Below are positions 38,158 through 47,400 of a DNA stretch of 64,000 nt, piece after piece. Source of the stretch: Psychromonas algicola (GTDB lineage: Bacteria > Pseudomonadota > Gammaproteobacteria > Enterobacterales > Psychromonadaceae); the NCBI RefSeq assembly GCF_004378355.1, contig NZ_SNUB01000008.1, positions 80,532-144,531 on the forward strand, written 5' to 3'. Each line of letters starts with the position of its first letter. The first letter of the stretch is position 1. Position numbers and translations under genes: made by a program. The notes below the pieces were generated by a model. The model worked only from the letters and a program-made list of their open reading frames with translations, was not told where the DNA came from and did not search any database.

Positions 38158-39303
38158 ATGAAAAAAATAGTTTATTGTTTATTCATCACACTCGCTGCAG
38201 CAAGCCATGTTAATGCTGAAACGCAAATGACAGAAGCACAATTAGGACAGATATTATTCTTAGATCCTAACTTTTCCGCTAATCGCACCATGTCTTGTTC
38301 TACTTGTCATGATCCTGCAAAAGCGTTTACAGATCATCGTGAAAATGCAGGAAATGGTGTTGCATCTTTAGGCGATGATGGTCATTCCTTTGGTGGACGT
38401 AATGCACCAATGGCTGGTTATGCTAATACTTCTCCATCATTTCATTTTGATGCAGCTTTAAAAGAGTATGTGGGAGGACAGTTTTGGGATGGTCGCGCTA
38501 ATACCCTAGCAGATCAAGCAATGGGACCACCATTAAATCCTGCAGAAATGGGGTTACCTAGCGCACAAGCATTAGTTGAACGCATTCAAGAGAATCCTTT
38601 CTATGTCACTACATTCAAACGTTTATATGGAGAGTCAGTATTTGATTCATCTACTAAGCATGATGTTTTACCGGCTTTTCAAGGTTTTGCAAATGCAATT
38701 CAAGCCTTTGAAAATACAAAACAGTTTGCCACTTACGATAGTAAATATGACCGATTCTTAAAAGGTGAATATGAGCTAACAGTCTTAGAAGATTTAGGTC
38801 GAACTTTATTCTTCTCAAATAACAATGTGAATTGTAATAGCTGTCATTTATTAAAAACAGAAGATAGCAAGCAAGAGCCTTTCACTAATCATCAATATCG
38901 TAATATTGGCGTACCGTCTAATGCTGAAATACTTCGTTTAGCGGGATTGAAAGCAGGTCACATTGACCATGGTCTGTTAGAAAATCCAGCCGTAAGCGAT
39001 CCTCAATACGATGGTAAATTTAAGAATCCATCTTTGCGTAATGTCGCGGTGACAGCACCTTATATGCATAATGGAGTGTTTAAAGAATTACGTACTGTGA
39101 TGGAATTTTACGACCATTATAATAATCCGGAACGCACCATAAACCCTGAAACAGGTTTACCTTGGGAGTTACCTGAAGTCCCTAACACAGTAGATAAAGC
39201 AGACCTTGAAGCGCAAGCATTAACAGATCGTAAAATAGATGCCTTAGTTGCCTTTATGAAGATATTAACCGATAAACGCTTTGAGCCACTGATTGAAAAG
39301 TAG
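38158..39303 (+). CDS. Di-heme cytochrome c peroxidase / MauG-family protein
   Basis: 381 residues from the ATG at 38158. A longer in-frame reading starts inside the upstream gene and lacks a signal peptide at its N-terminus. The signal peptide ends ASHVNA. Heme sites are CSTCH at 47-51 and CNSCH at 226-230. The family segments SCSTCHDPAKAFTDHRE, GGRNAPMAGYANTSPSFHFD, GQFWDGRANTLADQA and LRNVAVTAPYMHNGVFKELRTVMEFYDHY are clear. Classical members reduce hydrogen peroxide with electrons from cytochrome c, and MauG relatives oxidise protein substrates instead. It is last in the operon, one base after the desaturase stop. A hairpin follows. Confidence 0.9.
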   Translation: MKKIVYCLFITLAAASHVNAETQMTEAQLGQILFLDPNFSANRTMSCSTCHDPAKAFTDHRENAGNGVASLGDDGHSFGGRNAPMAGYANTSPSFHFDAALKEYVGGQFWDGRANTLADQAMGPPLNPAEMGLPSAQALVERIQENPFYVTTFKRLYGESVFDSSTKHDVLPAFQGFANAIQAFENTKQFATYDSKYDRFLKGEYELTVLEDLGRTLFFSNNNVNCNSCHLLKTEDSKQEPFTNHQYRNIGVPSNAEILRLAGLKAGHIDHGLLENPAVSDPQYDGKFKNPSLRNVAVTAPYMHNGVFKELRTVMEFYDHYNNPERTINPETGLPWELPEVPNTVDKADLEAQALTDRKIDALVAFMKILTDKRFEPLIEK

Positions 39304-39344
39304 TAGAGCTGATTATTAGAGATTCAAATTTGTGTTTTTGGGAC

Positions 39345-39366
39345 GTGGCTTTTAAGCCACCTTTGG
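39345..39366 (+). terminator. Probable terminator of the imelysin/cytochrome operon
   Basis: GTGGCTT, loop TT, AAGCCAC, followed by CTTTGGTATTTTTT. The stem is perfect but the T tract is displaced, so it is moderately convincing. Confidence 0.6.
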
Positions 39367-39449
39367 TATTTTTTATTTAGAAATTAGCTAAATATAGTGA
39401 GTTTATGAATAACCTAAATATAAGTTAGTTATATAGATTTTTACCTATA

Positions 39450-39480
39450 AAAAAGCCCATTCAATTGAATGAGCTTTTTT
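39450..39480 (-). terminator. Terminator of ettA (bidirectional)
   Basis: AAAAAGCCCATTC, loop AATT, GAATGAGCTTTTTT. There is one mismatch and A and T tracts lie on both sides, so it can also stop read-through from the cytochrome operon. Confidence 0.85.
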
Positions 39481-39507
39481 GTTTTGCATCGTTAATTGAT
39501 TATAAAA

Positions 39508-41181
39508 CTAACCAATACGTTTGTATTTAACGCGTGTTGGCTCAACGGCTGCTGCACCGTATGTTTTCTTCATCCATTCTTCGTAATCGGTGTAGTTACC
39601 TTCGTAGAAGTTAACTTTACCTTCATCACGATAATCAATGATATGCGTTGCAATACGGTCTAAGAACCAACGGTCATGCGAGATAACCATGGCACAACCT
39701 GCAAAACCGAGTAGGGCATCTTCAAGTGCGCGTAATGTTTCAATATCTAAATCATTGGTTGGTTCATCGAGTAATAACAAGTTACCACCAGATTTAAGCA
39801 GTTTTGCTAAATGTAAACGACCACGCTCACCACCTGATAAATCACCCACGACTTTAGATTGGTCTGAACCTTTAAAGTTGAAACGACCTAAATAGGCGCG
39901 GCTTGGAATTTCAATATTACCCACTTGAATAATATCACTACCGCCTGATACTTCTTCAAATACAGTCAGTTTGTCATCCATATGATCACGGAACTGATCG
40001 ACACTTGCCATTTGTACCGATTCACCAATAATAATTTCGCCTGAATCTGGTTTCTCAGTGCCATCTAACATTTTAAATAATGTTGATTTACCTGCACCAT
40101 TGGCACCGATGATCCCAACAATCGCACCTTTAGGAATACGGAAGCTTAAGTCATCAATTAATACACGGCCATCAAATGATTTTGTTAAGTTATTAACATC
40201 AATCACTTGATCACCTAAACGTTGGCCTGTTGGAATAAATAGTTCATTGGTTTCATTACGTTTTTGGAAGTCTTGATTATTAAGCTCTTCAAAACGAGAT
40301 AAACGTGCTTTGCTTTTAGATTGACGTCCTTTTGCGTTTGAACGAACCCATTCTAACTCTTGTTCAATTTGGCGTTGACGTGCTTTCTCTTGCGATGCTT
40401 CTTGTTTCAAACGCGCATCTTTTTGTTCTAACCAAGAAGAGTAGTTACCTTCCCATGGAATGCCGTAACCACGGTCAAGCTCTAAGATCCAACCAGCTAC
40501 ATTATCTAAGAAGTAACGGTCATGCGTGATCGCTACAACAGTGCCTTCATAGTCATGTAAGAAACGCTCTAACCATGCAACCGATTCAGCATCCAAGTGA
40601 TTGGTTGGTTCATCAAGCAATAACATATCAGGTTTTTCAAGTAACAAACGGCATAAAGCAACACGACGGCGCTCACCACCAGACAGAACTTTTACAGGTT
40701 GATCCCAAGCGGGTAAACGTAATGCATCCGCTGCACGCTCTAATTGATTATCAAGATTATGACCGTCATGTGCTTGAATAATATCTTCAAGTTGACCTTG
40801 GCGTTTAGCCAGTGCATCAAAGTCTGCACCTTCTTCAGCGTAAGCGGCATAAACTGCATCTAACTCAGTTAATGCAGATTTAACTTCAACAACGGCTTCT
40901 TCAATAATTTCACGAACATTTTTTTCAAGATCAAGTACTGGCTCCTGCGGAAGGTAACCAATTTTAGTACCTGTTAATGCGCGCGCTTCACCTTCAAATT
41001 CTTGATCAACACCAGCCATAATACGAAGAAGGGTAGATTTACCTGAACCATTCAAACCTAATACGCCGATTTTTGCACCCGGGAAAAAGCTTAATGAGAT
41101 GTCTTTTAAAATAGTGCGCTTAGGCGGAACTACCTTGCTCACTCGGTTCATTGAAAAAATAAACTTATCTGGAAGAGCCAT
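39508..41181 (-). CDS. ettA: Energy-dependent translational throttle protein EttA
   Basis: 557 residues from the ATG at 41179-41181 (MALPDKFIFSMNRVSKVVPP), against 555 in E. coli. The 30 upstream codons are not family-like, and AAAGGT lies before the chosen start. It is an ABC-F ATPase with two nucleotide-binding domains: Walker A GLNGSGKST and GANGAGKST, signatures LSGGERRRVALC and LSGGERGRLHLAK, and Walker B ending LLLLDEPTNHLD and LLLLDEPTNDLD. The linker (about residues 240-320) is charged and helical. It binds the ribosomal E site and holds initiating ribosomes when ATP is low. There are no membrane domains. It is monocistronic and divergent from glyA. Confidence 0.95.
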   Translation of the reverse strand: MALPDKFIFSMNRVSKVVPPKRTILKDISLSFFPGAKIGVLGLNGSGKSTLLRIMAGVDQEFEGEARALTGTKIGYLPQEPVLDLEKNVREIIEEAVVEVKSALTELDAVYAAYAEEGADFDALAKRQGQLEDIIQAHDGHNLDNQLERAADALRLPAWDQPVKVLSGGERRRVALCRLLLEKPDMLLLDEPTNHLDAESVAWLERFLHDYEGTVVAITHDRYFLDNVAGWILELDRGYGIPWEGNYSSWLEQKDARLKQEASQEKARQRQIEQELEWVRSNAKGRQSKSKARLSRFEELNNQDFQKRNETNELFIPTGQRLGDQVIDVNNLTKSFDGRVLIDDLSFRIPKGAIVGIIGANGAGKSTLFKMLDGTEKPDSGEIIIGESVQMASVDQFRDHMDDKLTVFEEVSGGSDIIQVGNIEIPSRAYLGRFNFKGSDQSKVVGDLSGGERGRLHLAKLLKSGGNLLLLDEPTNDLDIETLRALEDALLGFAGCAMVISHDRWFLDRIATHIIDYRDEGKVNFYEGNYTDYEEWMKKTYGAAAVEPTRVKYKRIG

Positions 41182-41551
41182 TACAATACCTTTTAATAAA
41201 TATGAATTTAATTGCCGCCTATTGTATTGGGTTGTAAATGGCTGCGCAATGAAATGCTTGATATCAATCATTTTAGAACTGGAAATTATGAAGGTACTAG
41301 AAATATTGTGTGCATAGCGTTGTTTTGATTCGTTAATTAGTGGGATTTATAAGTATTTAATTCCTAATTCCGCATAGCAATTTAAATTTACATTAAGAAA
41401 GTTAACTATAAATTATCTTTCTATTAATTTTATTCAAGTTAATTTCAGATAATTTTCATACTATTTGCTCTATGCAATAGCGCAAAGATTGCGTAAAATG
41501 CGCTGTATCAAAATTTATTCGAATACTTACCATTCCTAGCAGGAGATGCAC
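41182..41551. other. Divergent control region between ettA and glyA
   Basis: 370 bases. A PurR-like palindrome lies at 41481-41493, a possible -10 (TAAAAT) at 41494-41499, and the glyA ribosome site AGGAG at 41541-41545. The rest is AT-rich. No riboswitch-like structure was recognised. Confidence 0.5.
41481..41493. promoter_or_regulatory. Possible PurR-like operator upstream of glyA
   Basis: CGCAA AGA TTGCG is a palindrome with the half-sites of the PurR box (CGCAAACGTTTGCG), but the spacer is three bases instead of four. glyA is under PurR control in E. coli. The shortened spacer makes this tentative. Confidence 0.35.
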
Positions 41552-42817
41552 ATGTTTAACCGCGATATGAATATTGCTGATTACGATCCAGAATTATGGC
41601 AGTCGATGACTGATGAAGTTCAACGTCAAGAAGATCACATTGAACTGATTGCGTCTGAAAACTACACAAGCCCACGTGTAATGGAAGCGCAAGGTAGTCA
41701 GTTAACAAATAAATACGCAGAAGGTTACCCTGGTAAGCGTTACTACGGCGGTTGTGAATATGTTGATGTTGCTGAATCTTTAGCAATTGAACGTGCTAAA
41801 TCGTTATTCGGTGCAGACTACGCAAACGTACAACCACATGCGGGTTCTCAAGCAAACAGCGCAGTTTACGCAGCATTATGTGCACCTGGCGATACTGTTT
41901 TAGGTATGAGCCTTGCTCACGGTGGTCACTTAACACACGGTGCTTCTGTTAGCTTCTCTGGTAAAGTTTATAACGCTGTTCAATACGGTATCAACCCAGA
42001 TACAGGTGTATTGGATTACGCTGAAGTTGAGCGTCTAGCAATCGAACATAAACCAACAATGATTGTTGCTGGTTTCTCTGCATACTCAGGTATCGTAGAT
42101 TGGGCTAAATTCCGTGAAATTGCTGACAAAGTAGGTGCTTACCTATTTGTTGATATGGCACACGTAGCTGGTTTAGTGGCGGCAGGTCTTTACCCTAACC
42201 CTGTACCATTCGCTGACGTTGTTACGACTACAACACATAAAACATTAGGCGGCCCACGTGGCGGTCTTATCTTGGCTAAAGCTAACGAAGCAATTGAGAA
42301 AAAACTAAACTCAGCGGTATTCCCAGGCGGTCAAGGTGGTCCATTAATGCACGTTATCGCTGCTAAAGCGGTTGCATTTAAAGAATGTGCTGAGCCAGCA
42401 TTTAAAGTGTACCAACAAAACGTGTTAGACAACGCTAAAGCAATGGTTAAAGTATTCCAAGATCGCGGTTACAAAATCGTATCTAACGGTACTGAAAACC
42501 ATCTTTTCCTAGTTGACTTAATTGCGCAAGACATCACAGGTAAAGAAGCCGATGCGGCTTTAGGTCTTGCTCACATCACAGTGAACATGAACTCTGTACC
42601 AAACGATCCTCGTTCTCCATTTGTGACAAGTGGTTTACGTATCGGTACACCTGCATTCACTCGTCGTGGCGCTAACGCTGCAGATGCTGCTGAACTAGCT
42701 GTTTGGATTTGTGACGTTCTTGATGCAATCAAAGATGAAGCAAAACTAGCTGCAACAATCGAAGCGGTTAAAGTTAAAGTCGCTAAATTCTGTGCAGCAC
42801 ACCCTGTTTATGCATAA
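41552..42817 (+). CDS. glyA: Serine hydroxymethyltransferase
   Basis: 421 residues from the ATG at 41552. AGGAG at 41541-41545 touches the earlier in-frame ATG at 41546, so the second ATG has correct spacing and gives [12 protein letters not shown], like E. coli. It interconverts serine and glycine with tetrahydrofolate, supplying one-carbon units. [19 protein letters not shown], the PLP lysine Lys230 in [15 protein letters not shown], and [13 protein letters not shown] are all present. The homodimer is cytoplasmic. Codon choice looks like that of a highly expressed gene. It is monocistronic, ended by the terminator at 42861-42904. Confidence 0.97.
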   Translation: MFNRDMNIADYDPELWQSMTDEVQRQEDHIELIASENYTSPRVMEAQGSQLTNKYAEGYPGKRYYGGCEYVDVAESLAIERAKSLFGADYANVQPHAGSQANSAVYAALCAPGDTVLGMSLAHGGHLTHGASVSFSGKVYNAVQYGINPDTGVLDYAEVERLAIEHKPTMIVAGFSAYSGIVDWAKFREIADKVGAYLFVDMAHVAGLVAAGLYPNPVPFADVVTTTTHKTLGGPRGGLILAKANEAIEKKLNSAVFPGGQGGPLMHVIAAKAVAFKECAEPAFKVYQQNVLDNAKAMVKVFQDRGYKIVSNGTENHLFLVDLIAQDITGKEADAALGLAHITVNMNSVPNDPRSPFVTSGLRIGTPAFTRRGANAADAAELAVWICDVLDAIKDEAKLAATIEAVKVKVAKFCAAHPVYA

Positions 42818-42860
42818 GCTTTAATTGAATAAATAATATTAACCGCGAGGTTATTATGTG

Positions 42861-42904
42861 AAACCGTACTTGCTAGATTACAAATAGTAAGTGCGGTTTT
42901 TTTT
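42861..42904 (+). terminator. Terminator of glyA (copy 1 of a repeated terminator)
   Basis: AAACCGTACTTGCTA, loop GATTACAAA, TAGTAAGTGCGGTTT, then T8. There are two wobble or mismatch positions in 15. A 29-base core is identical at 43940-43968. Confidence 0.85.
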
Positions 42905-42961
42905 GCTTAAAATAACTTGTTCGTTTCGCTTTCTTCTAATTCTGATAGTTATTAATTAAAT

Positions 42962-43291
42962 TCAAGAAGCGAAGAAAATACCAAAGAAAAAAGATAAGCA
43001 GCTGTAAACTGATATTTTGATTAAATTCACTATAAATACAAAGGTAAGTAGCTTCCAATCATCACCTTCATCAAAAAAAGAGGGACCCAAAATTTTATTG
43101 GGTATATGAGTTTCAATCAATTCACCTAATATAAGCGCAAGAACTCCCCAACCCATCATCCGATAATCATACATAGCAGTATAACCAGCCCAAAAGAAAT
43201 ACCCATATACGACAATGTTGGTAATTAAATACAAACCAAGAATGATTAAACAAGCTGTATTTTGTGCCTTTTCACGACTTTCATCTGACAT
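42962..43291 (-). CDS. Small membrane protein of unknown function
   Basis: 109 residues with three likely membrane spans: ACLIILGLYLITNIVVYGYFFW, MGWGVLALILGELI, and FVFIVNLIKISVYSCLSFFF (given in part). The N-terminus is charged (MSDESREKAQN), so no cleaved signal is expected, and it probably sits in the inner membrane. I do not recognise the family. It lies between two copies of the same terminator sequence (42861 and 43934), in a block that also carries a palindromic repeat-like element, so it may be accessory. Its promoter would lie in 43292-43400. Confidence 0.6.
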   Translation of the reverse strand: MSDESREKAQNTACLIILGLYLITNIVVYGYFFWAGYTAMYDYRMMGWGVLALILGELIETHIPNKILGPSFFDEGDDWKLLTFVFIVNLIKISVYSCLSFFFGIFFAS

Positions 43292-43786
43292 GATTTTTAC
43301 TCTTATTTATAGTTGTTGTAGTGGGTTTTATAGAACTATCTATTTGCATCGTTTTAACTTTATTAATCGCTTTATTACAGAGCTATTTAATTTTCACTTT
43401 ATAAAGGTAATCTGATGACAGTCGTTGAAGGCTATATTTAATGGATAGTCATCAAGATGGCTCTTATCCATTATTAATAATTTAGGCACTATTATCACTT
43501 TTTATATCATTAAATAAAATTAATGAATCTATCATACTGTTTCACTCAATTGACTAACAACGCTTTTCATTAATGAAATATAGCAAAAAAGAGCTGCCTT
43601 TATTTTATCTAAATTGGTGTTCAGTATTCTAGTTTTAGTTGTCGCCACTTTTTGTTCTAGCTCGTCTGCGCTCGTCCAGTCTGCTTGATGTTTATTCGCA
43701 GTGGTTTCGCCCTGTCGGCGACTAAGCTTTCTTTTATCAGAAAGACTTTTTACCCACAACAAGCAAAGAAACTGACCACCGAATCA

Positions 43787-43913
43787 CTTTCTTATCCAAA
43801 TTATTCATTGCTTTTATAACGCACCGGCTCTTGCTGGCCATCCATGGCCAGAACGAGCCTAAGCCAAACATCCTGTTTGGCATTTGCTAAAAGCAATAAA
43901 TGATATGGGAAAG
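43787..43913. repeat. Palindromic multi-stem element, probable interspersed repeat
   Basis: The outer arms CTTTCTTATCC...ATTGCTTTTA and TAAAAGCAAT...GGGAAAG are imperfect inverse copies. Inside are a long hairpin at 43826-43859 (GGCTCTTGCTGGCCAT / ATGGCCAGAACGAGCC, about 14 of 16 paired) and a second at 43863-43881 (GCCAAACA, TCC, TGTTTGGC). The loops of both read ATCC/TCC. It looks like a folded repeat of the REP/MITE kind. Whether it is multicopy cannot be seen here. Confidence 0.6.
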
Positions 43914-43933
43914 TTCATACCATTCGTTATTAA

Positions 43934-43978
43934 ATCAGCACTTGCTAGATTACAAATAGTAAGTGCGGATTTTTTTTG
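43934..43978 (+). terminator. Second copy of the glyA terminator core
   Basis: ACTTGCTAGATTACAAATAG continues to TAAGTGCGG and is identical over 29 bases to 42868-42896, again followed by T8 and GCT-AAAAT. The outer part of the 5' arm differs (TCAGC instead of ACCGT), so the stem is shorter. No gene ends directly before it, suggesting that it was copied with its flank. Confidence 0.75.
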
Positions 43979-44059
43979 CTAAAATTTTTACTTCATTTGC
44001 ACCGTCTTTGCACAGTTTTATTGTAGGTTGAACATCCGTATTCTATTTAGGAGTAACCT

Positions 44060-44251
44060 ATGAAAAAAATAATATCTGTATTAACCATTGTCGTCACTGT
44101 TTTGGTTACGTCTGGATGTGCTCCATTTTGGCATGGTAGCCCTAGAGGTGGTCATGGTGCGCGTCTTGTTCAACAACAGCCTTTTGATAGTGGAGAATTA
44201 AACCAAGTGATTAAGCATGATAATGTTCAACTTGTTGCATTATCAGACTAA
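44060..44251 (+). CDS. Very small lipoprotein of unknown function
   Basis: 63 residues. The strong ribosome site AGGAGT lies at 44050-44055. The lipoprotein signal MKKIISVLTIVVTVLVTSGC ends in a clear lipobox (VTSGC). The mature part is only about 44 residues: a Gly/His/Arg-rich stretch (WHGSPRGGHGARL) then a polar C-terminus. Ala follows the Cys, so outer-membrane sorting is likely. It is similar in style to small gammaproteobacterial lipoproteins of unknown role. It is monocistronic, followed by about 220 bases before recC. Confidence 0.75.
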   Translation: MKKIISVLTIVVTVLVTSGCAPFWHGSPRGGHGARLVQQQPFDSGELNQVIKHDNVQLVALSD

Positions 44252-44471
44252 AGACCTAGTTGAGATAAATAAGTCGATAAATAAGTTGATAAGTAAAGTC
44301 ATCACAAACAAACTTCAGTCATTCATTTCACATATTTCTGCATTAAATCATCGTACTAATCGTTTGTTATTGGTACGATGATCTCTCTTAAAAAACAAAC
44401 TTTTAGTGTTTTAGAATAGTATTTTAAAGCGGTATTATAAAAGTCGTATTCAAAGAGAAAGGACATGCCTA

Positions 44472-47400
44472 GTGTTTCGTGTATATCATTCCAATCAAAT
44501 TAGCTTACTCAAAGACTTATTAGTTGCTTTGATGCAACAAGATCCTTTAAGCCATGCCTTTGAAAATGAAACTATTCTGGTACAAAGTCCGGGGATGGCG
44601 CAGTGGTTACAATTAGAAATTGCACAAGCGACAGGTATTGCGGCGAATATCGATTTTCCTTTACCTGCGAGTTTTATTTGGCAGCAGTTTAAACATGTTT
44701 TAGATGATGTGCCTGATAAAAGTCCTTTTAATAAACAGTCCATGACATGGCAAATAATGAAGCTCTTGCCAGAGTGTTTAGAAGATGAGGACTTTGCTGC
44801 ATTAAAAGATTACCTTAAAGACGATACGCATTTACGCAAACGTTTCCAACTAAGTGGAAAAATAGCCGATATATTCGATCAATATTTAGTATACCGTCCA
44901 GAGTGGATTGATAACTGGGAAAGCTTAGCCGAACACCAAGTCAGTTTAGAAAACTTACAACCAGAATGGTTAGAAGCACATTTATGGCAAGCTAAATTGT
45001 GGCGTTTGTTGGTGGCGAGCATTAAAGAAGGTTTTCAATCTCAAGGTAAGGCTTATCATCGTGCGGGTTTATACCAAGATTTTTTAGCAACGCTTGAAAC
45101 TAAAACCACAGAACAACTTTCTCACTTACCAAAACGTATTTTCGTTTTTGGTATCTCCTCGTTACCTGAATCTTATTTACAAGCGCTATTAGGCTTGGGC
45201 GAACACTGCGATGTACACTTTTTGTTGTCTAATCCTTGCCGTTATTATTGGGGGGATATCGTTGACCCTAAACTGTTAGCTAAACGTTTTGCACAATCTC
45301 GTCCTAAGTTATCAGTTCAAGAAGGTGAAGTGGCTGAGTTATCTCCAACGAGCTGGCAAAAAGATGAAGCGCATTTAGCGTGGGCAACCAGTGACGATCA
45401 AGAAAGTGAAGTGGGAAACCCATTACTCGCGTCAATGGGGAAAATGGGACGTGATTTTTTATATCAACTTTATAGTTTAGAGCAGCAAGAAGTTGATGCC
45501 TTTGTGGATATTGACCGCGATAATTTATTACATCATTTACAGGCAGATATTCTCGATTTACGTGATAGCTCTTCCTCTTTATTAAATGATTCATCACAGC
45601 GTATTCAAATCAGTCAAGATGATGATTCTTTCAGCTTACATGCTTGCCATAGTGTGATGCGTGAAGTGGAAGTGTTGCACGATAATTTACTGGCTATGTT
45701 TGAAAAGGACAAAACTCTCACGCCAAAAGATATTATCGTGATGGTACCGAATATTGATGCTTATGCACCTTATGTTGAAGCGGTGTTTAGCCGTTCAAAT
45801 AATGATGTGGTTATTCCATTCTCTATTTCAGATGTCAGCGCACAGCAAGAAAATCCAATACTTGCGAGCTTTTTGCAGCTACTTAATTTACAACAAAGCC
45901 GTTATACCCGTGAAGATATTTTAGCGCTGTTAGAAGTCCCAGCGATTTTAAACCGTTTTGCTATTAAACAATCTGAGTTTGATTTATTACAACATTGGAT
46001 CACCGAAAGTGGTATTCGCTGGGGATTAAACAATGAATCCGCGGAACAATGGGAATTGCCTGCTTTAAATCAAAATAACTGGCTGTTTGGTTTAAAACGC
46101 ATGTTATTAGGTTATGCCATGAGTGATAACTTGTTCGACGGCATTGCGCCCTATGATGAAGTGCAAGGTTTACAGGGCGATTTATTAGGTCGTTTTATTG
46201 AGTTTATTGATACCTTATTAACCTTAGAAAGTAATTTAAATAAAGAAGTGTCTTGTGCTGAATGGCAAATATTTATTAACCAGCTAATTGATGACTTTTA
46301 TTTGGAAGATGAAGATAACAGTATTTTGTTCAGCCAGATTCGTCAGCAAATGCAATTACTTAACGAACAAACCGCACAAGCTAAATTCGACCAACCACTT
46401 TCACTAATGGTGTTGGTGGAATATCTACAAGTGCATATTGCGAGCCAATCCAATAGTCAACGTTTCTTAGCAGGACAAGTTAACTTCTGTACTTTAATGC
46501 CAATGCGCTCTATCCCTTTTAAAGTGGTGTGTTTGTTAGGCATGAATGATAGGTTATATCCGCGTTCATTATTGCCAATGGGCTTTGATTTAATGGTGGG
46601 GCATCGCAAACGTGGTGACCGTTCACGTCGAGACGAAGATCGTTACTTATTCCTCGAAGCTTTATTGTCAGCACAATCAAATTTCTACGTCAGTTACATT
46701 GGTAAAGATATTAGTGATAACAGCGAAAAAATGCCAAGCGTGTTGGTGAGCGAATTATTGAATTATATCCAGCAGAGCTTTTATCTAGAAGGCGAACAGG
46801 CTGACATTGAAAGCATTGCCTCAAGTGATCAACTTGAAAAAGCGTTATTGGCTTCATTGACTCATCATTATCCGATGCAAAGTTTTAGTGAACAATACTT
46901 CAAAGGCGAGCATCAGACCTATCAGCAAAATTGGTGGAAGGCGCTACAAGTAGATAAAGAGCAAGATGAATTGACTAAGCAAATAGCTAATCAACCATTA
47001 CCTTTATTACAAAGTGAACATATTGAGTTGAGTGGTTTGATCCGTTTTTTACAGAATCCTTGTAAAGCGTTTTTCAATCAAGCGTTAAATGTTTATTTTG
47101 AAATCGATGAAATTGAACAGCAAAATGATGAACCCTTTGCGTTGGATAATTTGCAGCAATATATGCTGAAAAAACAACAGTTTGAAAATGGATTGGATGA
47201 TCAAGCTTTAGCTGATTTATATGCTGGACTAAAAGCACAGGGGAAATTACCTGTAGGCGAGTTCGCTACCTTAGTGTTTAACAAAGATTTACAAATAATG
47301 GTGGATTTAGCTAGTATTTATGGCGGTTATTTCATTGGTGATATTGAACAAATTTTGGTGGATATTCCCTTTGAAGGCAAGTATCTAATTGGTGCGCTTG

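Larger units (their letters stand above)
43292..44059. other. Gene-poor block with repeat-like palindromic DNA
   Basis: About 770 bases. A minus-strand ORF of 76 codons (43532-43762) is open, but has no ribosome site and an odd composition. I treat it as non-coding or as part of an interspersed repeat. A structured palindromic element fills 43787-43913, and a second copy of the glyA terminator core follows at 43940-43968. The local composition (43650-43860) is more GC-rich than its surroundings. Confidence 0.55.

Noticed and set aside
41182..41551. Glycine or SAM-type riboswitch upstream of glyA
   Set aside because: No conserved riboswitch core was recognised. Only a short PurR-like palindrome and AT-rich sequence are present.
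43532..43762. 76-codon minus-strand ORF in the repeat-like block
   Set aside because: No ribosome site, unnatural composition and location in palindromic repeat-like DNA. It is more likely part of a repeat than a gene.
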